Below the pieces are notes generated by a model that ran no database searches, was not told the DNA's origin, and saw only the letters and a list, made by a program, of their open reading frames with translations. A DNA stretch of 64,000 nt. Origin: Alopecurus myosuroides (Eukaryota; Streptophyta; Magnoliopsida; Poales; Poaceae). A program made the translations under genes and the position numbers. How positions within the stretch are numbered: the first letter of the stretch is position 1; the number at the start of each line of letters is the position of its first letter. The stretch lies in assembly GCA_028641055.1 (NCBI GenBank), contig CM054059.1, positions 106,342,263 to 106,406,262 of the forward strand, given 5' to 3'. Positions 1-11,441 of this stretch are shown here, in pieces.

Positions 1-833
1 AAAGTGCATATGATGTGACCGAATAAAAATATGGTTTGACTACAAGTGACCAGATAAGTTGCTGATGAAGAAGGGGATGCCTTGGGAATCCCCAAGCTTA
101 GACGCTTGAGTCTTCTTAGAATTTGCTGGGATGAACCACGGGGGCATCCCCAAGCTTTGGCTTTTCACTCTTCTTGATCACATTATATCACCCGCTTCTC
201 TTGACCCTTGAAAACTTCCTTCACACCAAACTCAAAGTAATTCTCATTAGAGGGTTAGTGCACAATGAAATATTGACATGTTCCCCTTCGAAATAAGCAT
301 TATTAATAATTTTTAAACATTATCTAAAGCCAGTGATGTTTTGTGGAGCAAAGAAATCCACTCGACATAGTAAAACAGAAAATGCAAGCAAAAATGCAGA
401 ATCTATCAAAACCAGAATAGTATGTAAAGACGAATTTTTTCGGGGCACTTACGTTTCTCAAATCAAAAAACGAAAAGCTAGAGAAGTTTCGGAATAAGCA
501 CAAAATTTGCAGGTCCTTTTCATTTTTCTGTGGTTTTTACGATTTTATAAGGTGGACAGCAGAAATCTGTTTCCTGCGCAGAAATCCAAATCTAACCTCA
601 ACTTTCACTAGAGACTTTACTTGGCACAGAATGCGAGAAAATAAATATACAAAGGAATTTCTACATAAGTAAACAACACCTTGACTCAAAGAAAACAGAT
701 AAAAACACTGTAAAAATAAAACCATTGGTTATCTCCCAAAAAGTGCTTTTCATTAACGTCTTTTAGCTAGGCATGATAATTTGAGAAGACATCTAAAAAA
801 AGATAATTTGAGAAGATGCTCACACAAGAAATA

Positions 834-1406
834 TTAATTGAAGCAAAAGAGAGCATCAAGAAGCAAATATAGAACAAGTTTAAGTCTAACCCACTTCCTA
901 TGAAAAAGAATCTTGTAGAAGAACAAGTCAATAAAGCACAAAGTGGCTAGCATAGGAGGACAAAATAAGTGCAAATTCAAAAAATTTAACATAAAGAGGG
1001 GAAACTTTATATTGTTGAGATGCATACGACTATGTTTCCCTCTCTCACAATAACTTTCAGTAGCATCATGGATGAAATTAACAATATAACTATCACATAA
1101 AACATTCTTATCATGATCAAGAATAAAATTATTATCATTACTCTCCACATAAGTAAAATCATTCTTATTAATAGTAGTTGGAGCAAATTCAACAAAATAG
1201 CTATCATTATTATTCTCATCGTAAATTGGAGGAATAGTGTAATCATAATGAACTTTATCCTCAACAGTAGATGGACTGAAAATAGCATGTTCATCATTGT
1301 AAACAACATATATAGGAGGCATATCATGATCACAATAAAATTTATCATCAATAGTAGGTGGAACTAGAATACCATAATCATTATAATCATCATATATTGG
1401 AGGCAA
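834..1406 (-). pseudogene. Relic ORF of the non-autonomous gypsy element
   Basis: A 190-codon open frame rich in Asp, Asn, Tyr and Ile. Its N-terminal half has a repeated motif (PPIYDDYNDYG, PPIYVVYNDEH, PPIYDENNND), and a conserved-looking stretch with DSYIVNFIHDATE follows. I recall similar AT-rich ORFs in internal regions of Triticeae gypsy elements, but I know no function and see no enzyme motif. It lies between the primer-binding-like site and the window edge, so it belongs to the retroelement, not the host. It could be non-coding drift. Confidence 0.4.
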
Positions 1407-1800
1407 AGTATCATCAAATAAATTTCCTCCTCAAAACTTGGGGGATTAAAAATAATTTATTCATCAAAACCAGCTTCCCCAAGTTTAGAATTTTCTATAG
1501 CATTAGCAATAATGGTGTTCAAAAATTCATACTAATAACATTGATACTAGCATGCAAATAAAGTTCGATATGTTTTTTAATTTCCTATTCAAACACTTCA
1601 TGTCCTAACTTGAGATAAAGATTATAAAGCTCTCTCATATTTTTGTTGTTTTCCATTAATCCTAACTAGTAAAAATAAAAACAAGGAACAAGTAAAGATA
1701 AGCCTAACTAGTGAAAACAAGAAACAAAAATATATAATTACAGAATCTAAAGGAAATAACTTCGAGCACTCACAGAGGATGTGAGTACCTTCTAACTTAC

Positions 1801-1819
1801 CTTCCCCGCAACAACGCCA
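1801..1819 (-). other. Primer-binding site (tRNA-Asp type) of the minus-strand gypsy element
   Basis: On the minus strand this reads TGGCGTTGTTGCGGGGAAG, close to the complement of the plant tRNA-Asp 3' end (TGGCGCCGTTGCCGGGGA). It lies 10 bases inside the LTR end at 1830, the same spacing as in the plus-strand Athila-type element at 56983. It fixes the element's orientation. Confidence 0.7.
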
Positions 1820-1829
1820 GAAAAGAGCT

Positions 1830-3254
1830 TGATGTCTATGAACGCTTCTATTCTTGTAGACAGTGTTGGGCCTCCAAGTGCAGAGGTTTGTAGAACAATA
1901 GCAAGTTTCCCTTAAGTGGATTGCCCAAGGTTTATCGAACTCAGAAAGGAAGAGGTCAAAGATATCCCTCTCAAGCAACCTTGCAATTACTATACAAGAA
2001 GTCTCTTGTGTCCCCAACACACCTAATACAATTGACAGTTGTATAGGTGCACTAGTTCGGCGAAGAGAGAGTGAAATAAAGTAATATGAATAGTTGTAAG
2101 TGATAATAGCAATCTGAAATAAAAATGGCAGCAAGCAAACATGTAACAGAACTGGTTGAAAACGTTGTTTCAATGCTTAGAAACGAGGCCTAGGGATCAT
2201 ACTTTCACTAGTGAACACTCTCAACAATAATAACATAATTGAATGCATAAATATCTCTCTTCACTACGCTACTCCGAACTAATCTCCGGTCGGATAACAA
2301 ACACCAATCATTGTGTAGGGCTGCAAAAAGCACTCATTAGAGTTCACATTTCCCCATCTAGGTAACCCCCACGCTATCACCATGAGACCTAGATGGTTCC
2401 AGACAAACACCACAATTTCATAGGGTCATCCAACATAAAATATAAATATCATGCTAAACCACACGATGCACACACTATCACCTTTACACTATGATGAAAG
2501 TGTCTATGAAGATCTCATAACAAAACCACTTGAGTAGCATAACATATGAAGAGTAATATCTACTTATTCAACTAGATTACAAAGATCGTGATCACATAAA
2601 TATCACACCATGGGAGAGAGAGAGATGAAACACATAGCTACTGGTAGATCCCTCATCCCCGGGGGAGAACTACTCCCTCCTCATCATGGGAGATAGCAAC
2701 GACTATGAATATGGCGGTGGAGTCGATGGAGATGGATCCGGGGGCACTTCCCCGTCCCGGCAGCCGACAGGGTGCCGGTACAGAGATTTCAGTCCCCCGA
2801 AACTTGTCAGCAGCGGCAGAGCTATGGAACTTTTTGTGGAAGGGGCCCGATTGTTTTAGGGTTTGTGCATTGGACGGATTATATAGGAAAAAGGGCGATG
2901 GCGATAGGCGCCCGAGGGCCCCACACCACCTGCATGCGCGACTAGGGGGACCCGCTCCCACCCATTATATGGTGGCTCCAGAGCACCCCTCCAGGGTATC
3001 CTTTGGACTACATTGACATGTCTTGAATTCTAAGACTTTTGGATTTTGTTTCGTCCAATTCTGAGAATATTTCTAGAACAACTTTTCTGAAACCAAAAAC
3101 AGCAGAAAACAGGATCTAACTCTATGGTATCTTGTCAATAGGTTAGTCCATAAAAATGTCCAAAAAATGAAGGACAACATGTGAAATTATAAAGGTATTG
3201 GATAGAAAACAAGCATGGAGCATAAAAAATTATACTTACGTTTGAGACGTATCA
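1830..3254 (-). repeat. 5' LTR of the minus-strand Athila-type gypsy element
   Basis: On the minus strand the LTR begins TGATACGTCTCAAACG (ending at 3254) and finishes CATCA (at 1830), with short inverted termini TGAT/ATCA, about 1425 bp. A primer-binding-like site follows. It is diverged but alignable with the plus-strand LTR at 3255-4832; both share a stretch around ATTCTCAGAATTGGACGAAA (minus copy near 3049-3068). The bases just outside its right end, GTCTC (3255-3259), would be one half of a target-site duplication; the other half is outside the window. Confidence 0.75.
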
Positions 3255-4832
3255 GTCTCCAACATATCTATCATTTCTGGTCTTCCATGTTGATATTATG
3301 CCAATTGCTACATGTTTTCTATACACTTCATAGCATTTTTATGAATTTTCTAGGACTAAACTATTGACAAAATGCCACAGTGTCAGTTCCTGTTTTCTGT
3401 TGTTTTTTATTTCATAAAGGTTGTTCTGGAAATATTCTCAGAATTGGACGAAACAAAAGCCAAAGTCCCTATTTTTCTGTCACGTACACGGAGTCCGGAG
3501 GAGACTCAAAGGGAGGTGGCCACACCATATGGAGGCACGACCCCTGGCCGCGCCACCACATGGTGTGGGCACCCTAGGCGCCCACCGACATCGCCCTTTC
3601 GCCTATAAATTTCCTTCCTTGGTAAACTCTAAGTACCCAAGCCTCCATCCACGAAAAGTTTTGTAGCCGCCACCATCGTCAACCCTAGTTCGGGAGGGTT
3701 CTGAAGCTCTCTCCGCACCCTGCCGGAGAGGAGAATCATCACCAGAGGGCTCTTCATCACCATGCCTGCCTCCAGAGTGATGCGTGAGTAGTTCATCCTT
3801 GGACTATGGGTCCATTGAAGTAGCTAGATGGTTGTCTTCTCCTATTTTGTGTCATCATGTTTAGATCTTGTGAGCTGACTAACATGATCAAGATCATCTT
3901 ATTGTAATGCTACATGTTGTGTTTGCAGGGATCCGATGAATATTGAATACTATGTAAAGTTGATTATAGATCTATTATATATGTTATTTGTGATCTTGCG
4001 TGCTCTCTGTTGCTAGTAGATGCTCTGGCCAAGTAGATGACTGGGACTCCAAAAGGGAGTATTTATGCTAGATAGTGGGTTAATGCCTCTAGCAATCTGG
4101 GAGAGTGACAATAACTTCTAAGATTTTGTATGTGTTGTTGCCACTAGGGGTAAAACAACAATGCTTTGTCTAAGGATAATTGTATTGTTTACATTACGCA
4201 CTTTACTTAATGCAATAACCTGTTGCTTGCAACTTAATACCCAAAGTTTGCTCAAATGACGTCGTGAGGGTGGATTATTAGCCATAGATGCAGTTGGATA
4301 ACGGTCTATGTATCATGTTGTAATTCCCAAATGAATATCATAGTAGTCATCATGGCATGTATATGCATTACGGTGCAGTCTCTTTTTATCAATTGCCTAG
4401 CTTAATTTGTTCACCCAGCATGTTATTTATCTGTTATGGAGAGACACCACTAGTGAACTATGGACCCTAGTCCATTATTTTACACTGATAATGCAATCTA
4501 CTGCGAACACTATTCTCATTTCATTCACTGCAAACAAACATCACTTTCCACACTATACGTCTAATCCTTTGTTTTCAACAAGACCGGTGAGATTGACACC
4601 TCACTGTTTTGTTGGGGCAAAGTATCTTGGTTGTGTTGTGTGCAGATTTCACGTTGCTGCTAAGCCTGGTAGTGTGCCCTGCTAACATCAGCTGTCAACA
4701 ACTTCAGAAGTGATTTCTTTCTTCTAGTGGTCCGATTAAACCTTTGTTTCTTTCTGAGGGAAAATCTTGGTGTTGTACTCATCATACCTTCCTCTTGGGG
4801 TCTCCCAACGAACGTGTGTTCACGCGCCATCA
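3255..4832 (+). repeat. 5' LTR (lacking its first six bases) of a plus-strand Athila-type gypsy element
   Basis: The sequence starts GTCTCCAACATATC, which matches the usual grass LTR start TGATACGTCTCC from position 7 onward. The missing TGATAC is explained if the minus-strand element inserted here. The LTR carries the expected late motifs (a CGCACC.CTGCCGGAGAGGAG leader-like stretch near 3715 and TCTTGGTGTTGTACTCATCA near 4767) and ends GCGCCATCA at 4832. Length is about 1578 bp. No intact primer-binding site follows: pol sequence begins immediately. Confidence 0.75.
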
Positions 4833-6545
4833 ACCTATGGTGCTGTTATGGATTGTAAGAAAGAGGAAGTGTCTGTCAAATTTGATGATGAACATTATGA
4901 ATTTAATTTTAGTAAGATTGCTAGACAATGTCATGATAAATAGTTACCTAATGAAGATTTAGTTATTGAAATAATTGCCTCTATTTCTATTCCACCTGAT
5001 GATCCTTTGCAACAATTCATGGAAGAACATGAGAATGACATGTATATGTAGAAAAGAAATGAATTGGGGGATATTTTCCTCGATCATCCTGCTATTATCA
5101 AACATTATTTTCTTATTGAATATTTAGGGACACCTTTACCACCTAAATGATACCCGGTGTTTGATCTTAAAGTTCTTCCCAACACACTCAGATATGCTTA
5201 TTTAGATGAAAATAAAATATATCCTGTCATTGTCAATGCTAACCTTTCAGATTATGAAAAAGAAGGGTTATTGGATACACTCCAGAAACACCGCAAAGCT
5301 ATTGGTTATACTTTGGATGATCTTAAAGGCATTAGTCATGTTCAATGTCAGCATTCAATTAATCTTGAGCCTGACGCCAAGCATGTGGTTGATCATCAAC
5401 GCCGATTAAATCCAAAGATGAAATAAGTTGTGAGAATTGAAATATTAAACCTTCTCGAAGCAGGTATTACTTATCCTATTGCTGATAGTAGATGGGTTAG
5501 TCATGTCCATTGTGTTACCAAGAAAGTAGGTATGACTTTTCTTGCTAACGATAGAAATGAACTTACTCCTCAAATAATTGTAGTAGGATATAGAATCCGC
5601 ATTGATTTTAGAAAATTAAACAAAACTACTAAGAAGGATCATTATACTTTACCTTTATTGATCAAACGCTAGAGAGGTTTCTAAAAACACGCACTTTTAC
5701 TATTTGGATGGTTATTCTGGCTTCTATCAAATCCATGTTAAAAAGCAAGACCAAGAGAAAACCACTTTCACTTGTCACTATGGTACTTATGTTTATAGAC
5801 GCATGACTTTCGGTTTATGTGATGCACCAGCTACTTTTTAAAGATGTACGTCTGCTATCTTTCATGGTTTTTACGAGGAAATTGTGGAGGTATTCATGGA
5901 CGACTTCTCTTTCTATGTGACTTCTTTTGACAATTGCCTCCATAATCTTAACAATTTTTTTGAAGCGATTTGAGGATAATAATTTTGTTTTGAATTGGTA
6001 GAAATGCCACTTTATGGTTAATGAAGGAATTGTTCTTGGGCATGAAATTTTTGAAAGAGGCATTGAAGTTAACAAGGCCAAAGTTGATGCAATTGAAAAT
6101 ATGCCCTATCCTAGGGACATCAGAGGTATACGTAGTTTTCTTGGTCATGTTGGTTTTTATAGGAGATTCATTAAAGACTTTTCTAAGACTTCAAGATCTC
6201 TTACCAATCTTCTTCAAAAATATGTTCTTTTTGTTTTCTATGATGATTGTAAAGAAGCCTTTGAAGTTCTTAAGAAAGATATAATAACTGCACATGTTTT
6301 TCAACCACCTTATTGGAACTTGCTATTGAAATTATGTGTGATGATAGTGATTATGCTGTAGGAGTTGTTTTAGGACAAATAGTAGATAAGAAGTTGAATG
6401 GTATTCATTATGCTAGTAACACTCTAGATAGTGCTAAAAGGAACTATGCTACCACTGAGAAAGAGTTTTTGGATGTTGTTTTTGCTTGCGATAAATTTAG
6501 GAAGTACATCGTTTATCATTGGAGGGATGTGCATATAATATACAA
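4833..6545 (+). pseudogene. Decayed pol fragment (end of protease, RT, part of RNase H) of the Athila-type element
   Basis: Sequence resumes within the end of the protease region (GAVMDCKKEE-like), then gives an RT N-terminal stretch (5157-5426, with GYTLDDLKGIS), RT core (5430-5672 and 5815-5935, with FMDDF at about 5894) and RNase H (6313-6500, with CDDSDYAVGVVLGQ). Reading frames change and stops interrupt it repeatedly. It aligns along its length with 58510-60180 in the better preserved element downstream. Gag, the catalytic Asp region of protease and integrase are missing. Homology fades after about 6510-6545, so the right end is a truncation. Confidence 0.8.
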
Positions 6546-7280
6546 TAATTCTATAGCAAGACATAATCAGATAGATCAATGGAGGTCTTTGGCTTTTGGC
6601 TGGGCACACCGGTGTCCACCAGTGGTGGAATACATGGGCCAAACCATGTCGTTCCTTGACTTAGCTGACCCTCCCAGCGGCTAGGCGAGCAGATGGGGCT
6701 CGCCTGGCGGCGGCGCGGAGTACGCACGGGAGTGACAGCGTCGGGGCATCTAAGGCTTGTACTCACTACGTCAATGAATATATCTATTTTTTGTATCTAG
6801 TCAAATTCATTAAATTTTGACTAATTTTATAGGCAAAGTGTTAATATTTATGACACTAAATTACTATCATTAGGTCCATCTTGAAATAAGGTTTTAAAAT
6901 ATACTAATGTGATGCCATACATGCTACTACTATTTTATATAAAATTGATCAAAATTTAAAAAGTTTGACTAAAAAGCAAAACTAAAAGTGCACTTATCCA
7001 TGGACAGAGGAAGCGGGCTGGTAATGGTTTTGACTGCATAGAGTTTAGGAGACAATGATTTCTTTTCATAATAAGAGAACACGCGGGATTTAGGGCAGAT
7101 TTTAGGCGTGATTTTTTTAGGACGAGGTGCCCATCATACAACATCCGCGGAACATGGGCTGTTAGACTTTGCTGTTTGAATGGTCAAGATGGTTCGGATA
7201 TTATTTCAAAAAGAAAAGATGGCTCGGAGTCTCTCTTTTTATATTAGAGTGATCATGATGACTACTGTTATACGTACACA
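6546..7280. other. Intergenic DNA with MITE-like remnant
   Basis: No gene is visible. Bases 6600-6760 are GC-rich and contain the palindrome CCACCAGTGGTGG. Bases about 6790-6990 carry the pair TAGTCAAATTCATTAAATTTTGAC and the inverted-looking AAATTTAAAAAGTTTGACTA, reminiscent of a long Stowaway-type MITE whose ends are lost. Confidence 0.3.
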
Positions 7281-7396
7281 CTCTGCTCGAAAATGGTTGA
7301 CATAGATTTATCTAAATACTGATGTATCTACACATTAAAATACGTCTATATTAGACTTATCTAAAACATGTGTCAATCATTTCCGTGCCAAGGGAG
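7281..7396. mobile_element. Degraded Stowaway-like MITE
   Basis: The left end (CTCTGCTCGAAAATGGTTGACA) and the reverse complement of the right end (CTCCCTTGGCACGGAAATGATTGACA) match imperfectly. Both resemble the Stowaway terminus CTCCCTCCGT, and TA follows the right end. The interior has the usual GTATCTA/TACGTCTA pattern. No coding capacity. Confidence 0.5.
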
Positions 7397-9420
7397 TAGT
7401 ATATTAGACTTATCATTAAAAAGTTCTCAAACAATTTTTATTGCAATCTTTCTCTTAGCTGTAATACATTGCATCATTTTAAGATTTTTCTTATCCGTAG
7501 TGTTTATTACATTCTTTCTCTTATCCATAATATCAACAATGCTATTATCTATTACATTACGGAAAATATTTAATATCCATATACATTCAAATAATAAACT
7601 TATATATGCAAACATATCATAATCTGCGATTATTTTATTTTCATTGGTGATTACTCTAGGCAATATTGTTTCAATACCAAGTATTGTACATGCACACTTT
7701 ATTTTAATTTGACTCGTTAGACACGTCAAAGTAGTAGCTCTAAAAGTTTATAAATGTGCCTACTCTAAAAGTAAAGTGTAGATACACTAGAAGCATAAAC
7801 TAGAAACCGCTGTTAAAATATTTGTTCGATTGTACTCTTTACATCTTTACCACAAATATACATAAACTATATAGATTACACATTGTGGAAAAATAGTTAT
7901 TAAACATACTTTATGACAAAATACAGTTTATATCTTTTCATGATATTCAGTACAAACAAAAACACACCACATAAAATTTGTAATAATGCTAGTTATGTGG
8001 CTAAACTATGCAAAAAAATAGATAATTATATTTATATTATTGTACACGCTAAAAATAAGGTGTAGAGAAGTATAAAAGTTTAGTACAAAATTTATTTATT
8101 TTAATTCGTCCTAAGGTCCTAATTTTCATTGACCCGGCCCTGACCAGAAATGAAGTCAAGATGTGGGAAGGCATGTTCCCGAGGTTTTTGATTTCCTGTA
8201 CCGGCTCTATGATAAACAAAAAAACAATACATCACCAACTGGAAAAGGACTATTTCAGACTTTTTTGTAGGCATTTGTGAAGGAAAACGTTTCTGAGACA
8301 CCGAAATATTTTCCTCTGCCAATGTGAAGACGCAACTGGAACTAGAAAATGCTCTATCCTCACCACCCATTGTACAACACAGTTCATGTATGGAGCAATA
8401 TATCAGATCTTATATTCTTGCTAGCCATTGTTTTGGTAGAAGATAAGCTGCCTAAAATATAATGGCCTTGATCCCTTTAGGCCTGACACCAAAGACCCAA
8501 AGAAGCCTCATCGATCACTCATTCCACTGTTTGTGCAATTCCGAAGACATAAGACCATGGCTGAAGTGTGTCGTGAAGAGTTCACGGACGACGTGAAGGG
8601 GTTGCGTACAATCCTCTAGCTTCAAAAGGATAAAATTTCGGTTATTCAAGAAACTGGAAGATGCGGGCTTGCAGTCTACCAAAGGTTGAGGGAGTGCTTG
8701 AATCTCCTAATGTTCAAACGTGATCAAGTTCTGGTAGTGAAGGCAAAAGAGTCGGGTTTTGAGGGTATATTGGGGGTTATTCTCTCTTTGTTGAAGAATA
8801 TACCATAGAAACTCGTTGAAGAGCCAAGCCAAGCATCATCTTCAGGGGCAGCATGCGGTCCATCTCGGTAACATCAATATACATTAGAAGACAGAGGTAT
8901 TCAAGGAGTTGATGAGTGAACACAACAACCTTTCTAGGTTTGTTTTATTTTTGAGCTGAAACAACTCCATAGATTATAATGTTTTTCATATTTTTATAGA
9001 AATTAAAGCGGGTTCTTAGCAGGAGCACATACAACACGGTTACTATTGGCATTAACGAAAGAGATACCAGGCACACACGTTTGACACAGGATCGACTAAC
9101 TGCATCAAAGATTATTTATAATGTCGGATCGTGGCTCAAGAGCAGAGTACGTAGAAGGAACTCTTCTATAACGATTCCTCTTCACTCGTTGCCAAGCATC
9201 CTGGAAAGGTTGTCGTGTTCACTATCAACTTTTTGTCTTGTTATTTTCGGCGTGCTTGTACTCAGCTGATCAAATTCAACTGGAAAATGATATTCTATGT
9301 TGAATTTGTATTGCATTTTTTTCGTATTGGATGGCGAGAGCAATTTATTTAGGGTGAGAACTTTGTGCAACGGGGGGGGTAGTGCTAGTGACAATGATGC
9401 ACGTAGGCATCATTAATAGT
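7397..9420. other. AT-rich intergenic DNA with one relic ORF
   Basis: Mostly AT-rich sequence without conserved motifs. A broken open frame at 8557-8808 is the only coding-like segment (listed separately). I see no RNA gene here. Confidence 0.3.
8557..8808 (+). pseudogene. Unidentified relic ORF with an in-frame stop
   Basis: From the ATG at 8557 the frame stays open to a TAG at 8806-8808 except for one TAG at 8617-8619. It is also open upstream of the ATG for about 20 codons, so the true start is unknown. The peptide is hydrophilic and helical-looking (MAEVCREEFTDDVKGLRT, then KDKISVIQETGRCG). I do not recognise the family. It may be a fragment of a host gene or of a transposon. Confidence 0.2.
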
Positions 9421-9451
9421 CCTTTCAATGTTAGAGAAAATCTAGCGGAAC

Positions 9452-9612
9452 CCATATCCCGCGAAACTGAAAACGCGGGATATGGTTCGGGGAAAGTGTG
9501 GTTTACGGGTTGAAAACTGTGCGTCGTAGCAGTCCTGGTAAACCCGACATGTAAACCCGTAAACCAAAAAACTGAAACTATGATCATTTAGCACCAGTTT
9601 TCAACCCGTAAA
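9452..9612. repeat. Two fold-back structures and a short direct repeat near the 3' end of the NAM-type pseudogene
   Basis: First, CCATATCCCGCG (9452-9463) and CGCGGGATATGG (9474-9485) form a perfect 12-bp inverted repeat with a 10-base loop. Second, TTTACGGGTTGAAAACTG (9502-9519) is perfectly inverted at 9595-9612. Between and after them the segment AACCCGTAAA..GAAACTATGA.CATTTAGCAC occurs twice in direct orientation (about 9555-9593 and 9604-9642). This may be a foldback or MITE-like end; its family is unknown. Confidence 0.6.
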
Positions 9613-9884
9613 TCGAAAACCGAAACTATGACCATTTAGCACAGTTCATCGCAATTTCGAGAAATGTTCGACAATTAAAATATTTAAATACTCAAGTGCG
9701 ACAAATAGGATGTTCAACACGAACAGAGAGAACAAGGAGAACAAAAGAGACACGGATCACCAAATCAAGCAACAGTAGCACCGCAGCGGCCACCACCGCC
9801 GCCGCCGCCGCGGCCACCACCATCACCGCCACCACTAGTAGAAAATTCCACAATGATAGCTTGCTTTCTACGCTCGAGGATTTG

Positions 9885-11441
9885 TTATCTTGTAATGTTG
9901 TGCCACTCCAGGGTCACTTCATCCATTTCGGCGCGATTCATCATCATGATCTTGTTCTCCTCGGCAAGCAACTTGGCAAGTGCCCTGGTTTCCTCGGCAT
10001 TGGCTCTTGCCTCCTCGATGGCAGCTTTGCGCTTGTTGTCCTCGATGGCATCTTTGCGCAGCTCCTCTTCGACAGCGGCTTTGCGCAGCCCCTCTTGTCG
10101 GACCATTTCCCACTTCTCTTTCTTCTCTTGGGCCCTTTTTCTCAGACATTTCCTTCTTTGCTTCTAGAGTCTTGGACGTCAACAACTCATTGGATTTTAC
10201 CATGTTCTCTATCTGACCCCGCAAGATTGTAGCCTCGGCTTGGGATTTGAGTCTGTCTTTGGCCTTCTTCATGTCCTCGGGCCTCCCATAGTTTCTTCCC
10301 CCTTCATCGTCCTCGTCGTCGGTAAAGTTCACTTCACCCCTCTTTGGTTCCATTTCCCCCACCTTCCATTTCTCACTCTGTTGGAGCAAAGTCCAACAAT
10401 GATCAAGTAGAAATGGCTTGCCCTTCGAAGATGGCATGTCTTTGTACCTCTCTTTTGCAATTCGTTCCTTCATAAACAAGGACCGCATTAGCGTAACAAC
10501 AACGATAAAGAAAACTAGAATGTCAACTCATGCGAACTCACATAATCACCCTCATTTGTTCCACTTGGAGGCGCATTGCGAACTTGCTCTAAGAATCCAC
10601 AAAGCAGCTCACTATCGGTTTGATCGTATCCTAACGACCTTGCAGTGACAGATATGTGAGTGGGGTTCGCGTCACGACTTTGCCGTTCTGGTCAAATTGA
10701 GGCATCATCTGGAAGAACTTATCCTCAACCCTTTGACAGTATCGTTTGTCGGTTTGATCCGTGCCAGTAGTGGCATCGAGAGAAATGGCCTCCCAAGTTT
10801 TGTTGAGGATCTCGTCTTCGAGTTGCGTGTAATTCATCGCCCTCGGCCATTTGCTCGCGGTGAACACCGACCCCCCAATCTCCTCGAGGTCATCCTCATC
10901 CTCATCGCCGGCAACGTCACCCCTTCCTCAGTCTCGTTGTAGCCGAAAGCACCAATGGGAGAGTTTCATCGATGTTGACGCTCACCTCATTCAGCATGTC
11001 CATGTACACGTCCGTAGTGGTCTCACACCCAGACAAGCTACATAATCGGTACAATAATCGGCCAAGCTACAGAATCAGTACAATAATCGGCCACGGTACA
11101 GAATTGTACAAAAATCGAATTCGAGGAGGAGAGAATCCGTACCTTCGCGTCGTCGTTAGAACAGTGGCAGGGGTCGGCGATTTCTTCTTCTTCGTCTGCG
11201 GCTTTGGTGGTTTCGCTGCCCCTGCTGTGGCGACCGCGGCCAGCAAACCGACTCCACCTTCAGTAGCAGCAGCGGCGGCTTTAGCACCTTGCCCGGTGCC
11301 CGGCCGCTTGCGCTTCACCGGAGCGGGAACGGGCGCAGTCGACGCCGCGGCGGCCACCGTCAGATCTGAACGACCCGCGGGATCGGATTCTGGAGCCGCG
11401 CACACGCGTACGCTGACGAGGGAGGACTGCTCACATGCCAT
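9885..11441 (-). pseudogene. Decayed Myb/SANT-like plus NAM-associated C-terminal domain gene
   Basis: Three coding blocks lie on the minus strand. Block 1 (11441-11143) starts ATG, encodes an Ala/Pro/Lys-rich N-terminus and ends at a donor (GAAG|GTACGG). Block 2 (about 10990-10570) has an acidic run, then the Myb/SANT-like segment with YTQLEDEILNKTWEAIS and CQRVEDKFF. Block 3 (about 10490-9885) has KERYKDMPSSKGKPFLLDHCW followed by a charged coiled-coil tail. This order matches the large grass family with an N-terminal SANT-like domain and NAM-associated C-terminal domain, whose members are often linked to PIF/Harbinger transposons. It is broken: frame shifts near 10900, 10595 and 10125, and a TAG replaces an expected Trp codon near 10632. 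Its role, DNA binding, is family inference. Confidence 0.7.

Larger units (their letters stand above)
1..1829 (-). mobile_element. Internal region of a gypsy (Athila-type) LTR retrotransposon, probably non-autonomous
   Basis: Read on the minus strand, this stretch follows the LTR at 1830-3254. It starts with a primer-binding-like site and continues leftwards out of the window. No gag, protease or RT motif is visible; it is AT-rich apart from a relic ORF (834-1406). A long internal region without pol motifs fits a non-autonomous relative of the Athila-type elements elsewhere in this window. The left end of the element and its second LTR are not in view. The superfamily is fairly sure, the family name is not. 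Confidence 0.65.

Noticed and set aside
9696..10232. Plus-strand ORF rich in Thr/Ala/Leu
   Set aside because: Antisense of the NAM-type pseudogene's coiled-coil exon plus a GCC microsatellite.
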